From Streblospio benedicti (Eukaryota > Annelida > Polychaeta > Spionida > Spionidae): a DNA stretch of 64,000 nt. The stretch lies in the NCBI GenBank assembly GCA_019095985.1, contig CM032663.1, positions 13,116,000 through 13,179,999 of the forward strand. Direction: 5' to 3'. The translations under genes and the position numbers were made by a program. Of the stretch, positions 58,501 through 64,000 are shown one piece after another (position 1 is the stretch's first letter; every line of letters starts with the position of its first letter). The notes under the pieces were generated by a model. It searched no databases and had not been told where the DNA came from. It worked only from the letters and a program-made list of their open reading frames with translations.

Positions 58501-61500
58501 ACCAAATTTTGCACTTCTTTAATTCTCTTGCATATCTAATCCACTAACAGAAGAGTGTAGCATTGATGTACCGAAGCCGTTCTCTTGCCAAGTACAGAAT
58601 CTGAAACACGCTGAGATTGACAGGATGCAGGTGTGTACTGTGTCATGTACATGTATGCATGAAATTATAGCTGTGAATTAGGTTTCTTTTTCCTTGCAGA
58701 TTCAGATTTTTGGAAATTGGAGGTGGGGAGGGGGGATGGGACGTTAGATTTCTTTGTGCTCCAAAAGCTGGCACAGATTACAAAAGGTTACAGTCTATTT
58801 TTAAATATTTTTTTGTTTTGTTTTTGTAAATATTCTCACAGCATGTTTAGTACTTGAGGTTCCGATAATCTAATACTTTTTTCAATCAAATAATCTAAAA
58901 ATTAGTTTTCTACAGCTTTAAATCCAAAGCAAGACCTACTTGCAGTAAACTTAAGTCCTGATTTCAAAAAATTCCTTTTATTTAAATTCCCAGGCGAGGC
59001 CAATGTCTCATGACCAAAGAGACTCAGCTGCCGCTGTCCGAGTCCGGCTCTGGCAAGATGATGGCACACTTTGATGCAGACGACTCTACACTGGACGTTC
59101 TCTATGTGGACGAAAATGATGACTTTGCCCTGGTGTATGTCAACAAAAGCGCGGAGATGGCAGTTGTGGAGATGGCAGTTGTGTTCCGGGCCAAGTCAAT
59201 ATCATGGCTTTGAGGTATTGTAATTAGATGTAGATGTTATGAATAAAGAAAAGATTTGATGATTTATGAAGTATTATTTTTATGACTCTACCTTGTTTAA
59301 GATCTGAAAGATTCCAAAGAAACGTGTTGAAATTTTAATTTTGATTGTTAACTAAATGATTACTGCTAAACGTATGTTTATTTTTTGTCTAAATATTAGG
59401 TTATCATTAGTAATTAGACTTTCTATAAAAATTAGTGTGCATTGGTTTTTATATATTTCTTAAAAGTGTTTACTGCATATGTAATTCTTTTCATTCATTA
59501 ATGTGATAAAATTGATAAAATGTATATTTTATATTGCATTCGAACCAAAGATCTTCCTGATGAAGTTCAGACTAAAATGCTCTCTCTGGCGGCCAGGGCT
59601 TGTCTTTCCAAAGAAGATTTTGAACTAGTTTCTCATAAAGGTATGTAGTCAGATGGTTTATGCATTATAAACAAGTTTGTTTCCGTTTAGAACCTCAGGT
59701 GTAAGAATTTCATTAAAGCCAGACCGTTGTTAATTATAATCAGAGATGGATACATTGGTTATCGAGTTATCATTTCCTCCTTGGTAACTAATTTACTACA
59801 TGTACTACGTATCTATGAATAGGGGTGAATTGTGTTGAATGATAAATACTGTAATATTTAGTCTTTTAAAGGCCCACTCCCAAACATCTATTACATTTAT
59901 CAAGCTACACGTACTGCATTATTGAAATGTGAATATACATTGAAAATGCACATTCATGTTAAAGACCTCATCGTAAATAATTACTTTCTACCATTAAAGT
60001 CCTTGGACATTGGGATGGTCATTACAATAGAAAGCTCTATTCCAGGGAAGAGTTTAGTTGAGAAAGTGTAAAATTATCTAATCTAACCCAGTCAACCTGC
60101 GTGTGTACACCAACCTCGACCTGGATCACTTCTCGGAAATGTGGTACAACAGGTACCGGCTACGAGGCACGGGATCGTCTCTAATTAGAACAAAATGTGA
60201 ACAAATGTGTACTATCACAAAATGTGTTTATGAGTAGATATTTAGGAATAAACAGTTTAACCTTTTCCAGTTAGTTTTTCAATGTTAAATGTTTTAGGAT
60301 CAATCAATTTATGTTTGATGTAGATTTTTGTACCAACTCTTTGCATTTGCACTTTGTAGGCTTGATATTTATTCCCTGTGATTTTGGTACAGTTTGAGAA
60401 TGGTACTTGTAGCTTGCATGTAGTTCACTGGAAGTTGTTTTTATTTCAGTGCTGGAGACACCTGCCGTTCATTCACAGGCACGTTGCAAACCGAGGACAA
60501 CAAAACAGGCCAGTTCCTCGTGGCTGTCAACAGGTACCAGGCTAATATCAAGTTCAATACAGCGTCTATGGGCACATTTGTTTGCATTTATGTGCTAGCA
60601 GCAAATGTACAGAGTAATGTAGCTTAAACATCTAGCAAACAAATCTACAAGTGTCCATCTGAAATGGAATTATGCTCAACAGAATGCCCAGTGTATCCCA
60701 TTTTTTGGACTTTTTTTCTGTACCCAGTACGGTATTGTTACACTGTCTCTGTACTTTCTCAAAAGATACTCACTTTCACAGGGCTTGACACTAACTTTTA
60801 TTCAAGTGCCCTACAGGGCACATGGTGGGTCAAATCCAGTTGCTCTGATCTAATTATTAGTTAGTTGCCCTGAAGCTTTTTAGTTAAAATACAGAAGGTA
60901 TTTTTTTTCCAAATTATACTGTAAATATCAAGTCAACATCATGTATTAACAATGTTGTTTATATTCTATATTCTTTGTTAATAACTTTATTATCAACTCT
61001 CAGATCAGACATGAAAAACTTCATTTACAAGTTTGACCATAGGGAATGCCAAAATTTCATACGAACTGGTTAAGGGCAAACTATGGCAAGAACTGGTATT
61101 TTGCACGAAGTGCCACCAGGACACACAAACCTAAGATTTAATGTGCCCTGACTTAGATGTTATGTGCACAGGACATCAGGACACTAGCTAGTGTCAAGCC
61201 TTGTTTCATGAATCAATATTTCTGTAAATTATCTCTGGACATACTAAATCTTGTGAGGAAGATGCACAGAGACAGTGTAATAATACCATACTGAGTACGT
61301 CCAGGAACCTAGGTGCCTTTACAGTTTACACAGATTAAACTGAAAACAGATAGTGATTTTTGTGACTACATCACTCAGCAGTGCATCTTTTAATCCTTAT
61401 CAATAATTGTAACATAGCATTATTGTTCAAATTACAAACTAACAATATTTGACCGTGCCACAGGAGCCATAAAGCCTCGTATTTGCCATAATACCTGTGC

Positions 61501-62171
61501 AGGTCATAACGTTCAATGGGTCATTACATAATGAAATATTTCTAAAGAGTTTGAATTTTTTCATACAGGGTCCCACGAGGCGGATCTTCAAGGTGGTAAT
61601 AGGGGGGGGTCACGTCTACGGATCGGACTGAAACTTCTTTTGGTTGATGTGGGCTCCTGAGGGGAAATTTGGTTTAATTAGCACTAAGATCAGAAAAAAA
61701 GTTAAAAAAATGAGACAACCTAAGAATGCCCGCTTTTGAACGTAGATTCTCTAAAATCTCACCACTATGGAGCTGTCTACTTGCTTGAAACAGCTCCCTA
61801 AATGGACCAGCTTTCACCTATAGGACCACTTACATCATGAATTCGTTTCTAAAGATTTTGCATAAAATATCAAAATATCAAAATGCTGAAAGTTAGCTGT
61901 TTGCTTACAAGCCTGCTTTCTAGCATTGTATTAGCATACATAAAAGCATGTAATCTGACATTCTAGGTGGCATACACCAACTACCAGTACGCCATCATGT
62001 ACGAGTGTGATGAGGTGCTGGCGTCTGGGTTCTGTGCAGCCGGTCAGCTGGCGGTCAGCGCCTGGAGCCGGAACCTCGAGGAAATCCCACGGTACATCGT
62101 GGACAAGTTCACATGCGGTGTCAACAGTGTCTGTCTGCAGGCTGCAGACTTTGTGCCCATCCCTGTCAATG
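55405..62171 (+). CDS. tandem lipocalin-domain gene, partial, some cassettes damaged
   Basis: Exons on the + strand encode the end of one lipocalin domain and three more in a row. Lipocalins are secreted beta-barrel proteins that carry small hydrophobic ligands; apolipoprotein D is the closest in style. The hallmark motifs are present: GxW-type FLGVWYSRYHL and FSEMWYNRYRL, TDY-type YTDYETALIYV and YTNYQYAIMYEC, and the third-region Arg in CSRSQSL and WSRNL. Cassettes end in phase 1 (55519, 59640, 62171) and begin in phase 1, so units can be added without breaking frame. Cassette II has a frame break and a lost donor, cassette III lacks a clear GxW exon and has a stop at its junction, and cassette IV looks best. 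The gene probably continues beyond 62171. No signal peptide exon is seen. Confidence 0.72.
55700..56110. repeat. local duplication around lipocalin exon, copy 1
   Basis: Holds the exon at 55742 and the following intron text. Repeated at 56370-56770. Confidence 0.7.
55742..55797 (+). CDS. lipocalin cassette II, first exon
   Basis: Encodes TEYKVQNIPAQNNFNVDK, the strand just before the GxW motif. Phase 1 in, phase 0 out before gtaata. Confidence 0.68.
56370..56770. repeat. local duplication around lipocalin exon, copy 2 (decayed exon)
   Basis: Repeats ACATTGGCTAAAGGAACTGA and, further on, AAAAGCTACATGTCAACGTA and CCCGCCCTGCAACAACTTAC. The exon inside has lost its reading frame. The spacing between copies is about 660 bases. 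Confidence 0.7.
56917..57127 (+). CDS. lipocalin cassette II, GxW exon with frame break
   Basis: Opens FLGVWYSRYHLAGTAQWDNV in phase 0 and runs to ALNGNC. The frame then meets TGA at 57088, while the next frame carries SRLTSHLEKDDGWTR and ends in phase 2 at a donor (57128), exactly the phase the next exon needs. One small insertion or deletion between 57063 and 57088 explains both. Either a sequencing or assembly slip, or a real mutation. Confidence 0.65.
57413..57507 (+). CDS. lipocalin cassette II, third exon
   Basis: Encodes GGCTDVRQVTMTPCYCRVAH, then GIFIKHGKDE. Phase 2 in, phase 1 out before gtatga. Confidence 0.62.
57678..57760 (+). CDS. lipocalin cassette II, TDY exon
   Basis: Encodes GLMRVMYTDYETALIYVYRH, then LLMDDTCE. 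TDYxxA-type second conserved region. Ends phase 0 before gtaacg. Confidence 0.72.
58102..58231 (+). CDS. lipocalin cassette II, C-terminal exon with lost donor
   Basis: Encodes PGSEFVQVCSRSQSLSQAQI, then FNEDDFEWMEQT. The homologous exon end (phase 1 G) is followed by AT where the other cassettes have GT, so the donor looks lost. A weaker gtgtgt lies 11 bases on but in the wrong phase. Confidence 0.6.
58551..58630 (+). CDS. lipocalin cassette III, first exon
   Basis: Encodes EECSIDVPKPFSCQVQNLKH, then AEIDRMQ. Phase 1 in, phase 0 out, as in cassette II. The GxW exon that should follow is not clear; a scrap at 58700-58720 reads IQIFGNW after ttgcag. Confidence 0.55.
58994..59214 (+). CDS. lipocalin cassette III, fused middle exon
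   Basis: Encodes GQCLMTKETQLPLSESGSGK, LDVLYVDENDDFALVYVNKS and VVFRAKSIS. It covers what two exons do in cassette II. A 15-base tandem repeat (GAGATGGCAGTTGTG) lies inside. TGA at 59211-59213 stops the frame right before a donor whose phase fits the next exon. An AATAAA at about 59241 leaves open that this is a real gene end. Confidence 0.6.
59551..59640 (+). CDS. lipocalin cassette III, C-terminal exon
   Basis: Encodes LPDEVQTKMLSLAARACLSK, then EDFELVSHK. Similar to the exon at 55405. Phase 1 in and out. Confidence 0.65.
60092..60152 (+). CDS. lipocalin cassette IV, GxW-type exon
   Basis: Encodes VNLRVYTNLDLDHFSEMWYN plus two bases. DLDHFSEMWYN is the classic start of a lipocalin barrel. 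Phase 1 in, phase 2 out before gtaccg. Confidence 0.68.
60450..60533 (+). CDS. lipocalin cassette IV, second exon
   Basis: Joined as AG+T (Ser). Encodes AGDTCRSFTGTLQTEDNKTG, then QFLVAVN. Ends phase 2 before gtacca. The next exon found starts in phase 0, so either one exon between them was missed or the end is placed wrongly. Confidence 0.6.
60708..61305. mobile_element. outer inverted-repeat element with a nested MITE
   Basis: Left TACGGTATTGTTACACTGTC (near 60729) pairs with right text near 61272-61295 over about 35 bases. Between the arms lies a complete second element (60779-61203). Confidence 0.6.
60779..61203. mobile_element. 425-bp hAT-like MITE nested inside another element
   Basis: Ends CAGGGCTTGACACTAAC and GCTAGTGTCAAGCCTTG are inverted copies. 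The interior repeats GTGCCCT and AGGGCAC words. Flanking duplication only partly matches (TTTCA). Confidence 0.65.
61306..61966. other. lipocalin gene intron, nothing firm
   Basis: A G-rich run (GGGGGGGG) occurs at about 61601. No exon recognised. Confidence 0.45.
61967..62171 (+). CDS. lipocalin cassette IV, TDY and C-terminal exon
   Basis: Encodes VAYTNYQYAIMYECDEVLAS, LAVSAWSRNLEEIPRYIVDK and DFVPIPVNG. TNYQYAIMYEC is very close to TDYENYALVYSC of ApoD. Ends phase 1 before gtaagt, so another exon should follow. Confidence 0.75.
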
Positions 62172-62713
62172 GTAAGTGCACTTTGTTTGTTTTGTACTGT
62201 ACAGGCCCATAGCCAGAGTTCAAAAAGCGAGGAGGCGAAATCTGTTCATTTCAGGCGCTCTGTGTCATCGTGATATGTGAAATAAAAATAAGTTTATGTT
62301 TAAAATGAATACTTTATGTACACAACAAATAGAGTGTGCAAGTACATGGGAAATTGAAGAATTCTAAATCAAATCATAATCAAGAGAAATGTTCCAATTT
62401 CAATGTGCAATAGGTTTGAAAACATGAGTAATCATGTAAAATAACTTGTATGATGTGCGGAATCAGTACTATATTGCAAGATCATTAATTAAGATCAAAT
62501 CAATCGCATATTCGTCCCTTTATCATTCACAAATGTTTTTCTAATGGATAATTTCGCAACTATGCTAAATATTCAAAGGTTTTAACTGAATAACAGCGCT
62601 GAGTCAGATGATCAAAATGGCAATGAGAACGTTATGATATGATTTATTTTAAAATAAAAACGAATCATACACTCATTTAGTGTGGATTTTAGTCATTTTA
62701 GTCATGATAGAAT
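62172..62713. other. intron, nothing recognised
   Basis: AT-rich, no exon or element ends. Confidence 0.45.
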
Positions 62714-62855
62714 GGTATTTGAGCACTCGATTGTCGGGTCAATCGTAGAATTTTGCACGGTGATGTGTGATTGACACTCACTGCGTTCGTGTCAATCACA
62801 CATCACCGTACCGTGCAAAATTCTACGATTGACCCTCCAATCTCGTGCTCAAATC
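62714..62855. repeat. near-perfect 142-bp palindrome (foldback)
   Basis: Two arms of about 63-65 bases pair almost fully (for example GGTCAATCGTAGAATTTTGC with its complement) around a 12-base loop at 62777-62788. Long hairpins of this kind are usually foldback MITEs. Confidence 0.8.
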
Positions 62856-64000
62856 CTACATTTTAACTTCCCAGGACCCCTCTTTGTAGAATGCAATTGT
62901 TGTTTGAGAACCTTATATTTGAAATACAAGTTTCTTGCTTGTATAATTGCGTTTGCTATCCCTGAATATCTACTCAAAGACAGCAAAATCAATGTTCCAT
63001 ATGACAAATAGCTGAATAATTAACACCAAACATATCATTGACCTTCATTATGAACCCATGTTCGATCTGAAGAGAAGTAAAAGTATTTTCCGGCATAAAA
63101 CATTTGGAATTCAGCATGCCAAAATCATGTAAATCAATGGTATTATATGCCAAACTCTAATATAAAAATGCCTTGCAAAGAATTAAGTCACATTTCGTGA
63201 ACACTATCCATGGCTAACTATATCTTTAGCAAGCTTCAACAAATGATTTGTTTGTTGTTTGAGCAGTTTTTTCTCCCATATCATTTTGTAGAAATCACTT
63301 TTCTTATCCGCTGTTGCTAAACCCATTTGTTAGTAGAATACAGAGTTTGCTCTTATTTTTTTGTCTATTTGTAATGACAAATAAGTGAAGAAGAGTGTTT
63401 TCATAAAGCTTTGGACTCTTGGTGGATTTTCTGTCTGCATACCAGGCAAATATTTGTTTCCATATGCTGTCTTTGTGTCATTGCTTACACAATTGTAGCC
63501 AGATCTTCTTCAAATATTACATTGCACAAGGATTATCTTTTGAATATTTTCCACCGTTTTAGATAGTTTTTCCCCCTAGCAAAAGAAAAGTTGGTTTCCT
63601 TTTTTGCTTTCCTATTTTTAATGATCTTAAGGAATAGGCATTTTATTGCCGTACTTTGAATTACTTAAGGGCTGATCACACTGATTTATAACCACGTAAA
63701 CGCATGAATCACGCATAAAATCGTGGTGAGCTTCCTTGTACATTGAGAATTTCAGTCATTTACGTGCTGAAGATTTACTGATAAATTATGCAAGACCTGC
63801 AGAAAAATCGCTCACAAAACAATAACAATTTACTATCTTAAAAATAAAGCATAATGTCTGTACCGAGCACAATGTTCCATTTGCAGTGACGAGGGAGCGC
63901 GCATCATGTTTGAACTCATTAGTAGTGATATCACTGATGATACAATAACAATGGTTTGATTTTAAACTAGAAATAGTGATATATGAAAAAGATTATCAAA
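62856..64000. other. nothing recognised to window end
   Basis: AT-rich, with no exon of the lipocalin or SETDB1 families visible. Confidence 0.45.

Noticed and set aside
59211-59213. TGA read as selenocysteine in the lipocalin gene
   Set aside because: No hairpin of SECIS type was seen nearby and lipocalins are not selenoproteins; a stop or sequence error is far likelier.
1-64000. CRISPR arrays, bacterial operons, tRNA or rRNA genes
   Set aside because: No regularly spaced direct repeats, no prokaryotic gene packing, and no cloverleaf or rRNA core sequence was seen; all genes have eukaryotic introns.

Overview
This window is nuclear DNA from an animal. It is AT-rich, its genes are split by spliceosomal introns with GT-AG borders, and it is dense in short inverted-repeat transposons. 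All genes recognised with confidence lie on the + strand. A divergent three-extra-residue (TALE-class) homeobox gene, a multi-lectin receptor, tandem lipocalin domains and the repeat content fit a marine invertebrate, most likely a lophotrochozoan such as a mollusc or brachiopod. That placement is inference; nothing here fixes the species.

Layout. 1-1652: simple repeat and upstream intron. 1653-10179: the 3' part of a mannose-receptor-like transmembrane C-type lectin gene (15 exons seen, four complete lectin domains plus the end of a fifth, one membrane span, short tail). 10.6-17.2 kb: a gene-free spacer with at least three inverted-repeat elements. 17218-46065: the first eleven coding exons of SETDB1, the H3K9 methyltransferase, from the start codon through the first Tudor repeat. 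Its MBD, pre-SET and SET exons do not appear anywhere up to 64000. SETDB1 introns carry hAT-like elements with clean 8-bp target duplications, and a 2.9-kb tandem duplication of an unassigned transposon whose first copy looks indel-damaged.

39159-43824: a two-exon gene for a very long protein with a divergent forkhead domain, lying inside a SETDB1 intron. 47.8-51.9 kb: a divergent TALE homeobox gene. Its TATA box, leader and 13-nt first coding exon are present twice in a 1.19-kb tandem repeat, and the splice phase of both first exons fits the homeobox exon exactly. The predicted protein carries a CtBP-type PLDLS motif and a Groucho-type WRPW motif.

53.6-53.9 kb: a stray exon resembling helicase ASCC3, with a partial second copy. 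54.0-55.3 kb: a 5'-truncated LINE on the - strand. 55405-62171: exons of a tandem lipocalin gene built from cassettes bounded by phase-1 introns; some cassettes are intact and others show breaks.

One theme recurs: several exons have a decayed partial copy a few hundred bases away (lectin, SETDB1, ASCC3-like, lipocalin, and the TALE first exon, where both copies look functional). The strongest candidates for new biology are the TALE gene with its duplicated promoter and corepressor motifs, the forkhead protein with a rewritten recognition helix, and the phase-1 lipocalin array. Exon borders were placed by eye from splice sites, reading phase and family similarity. No search was run.
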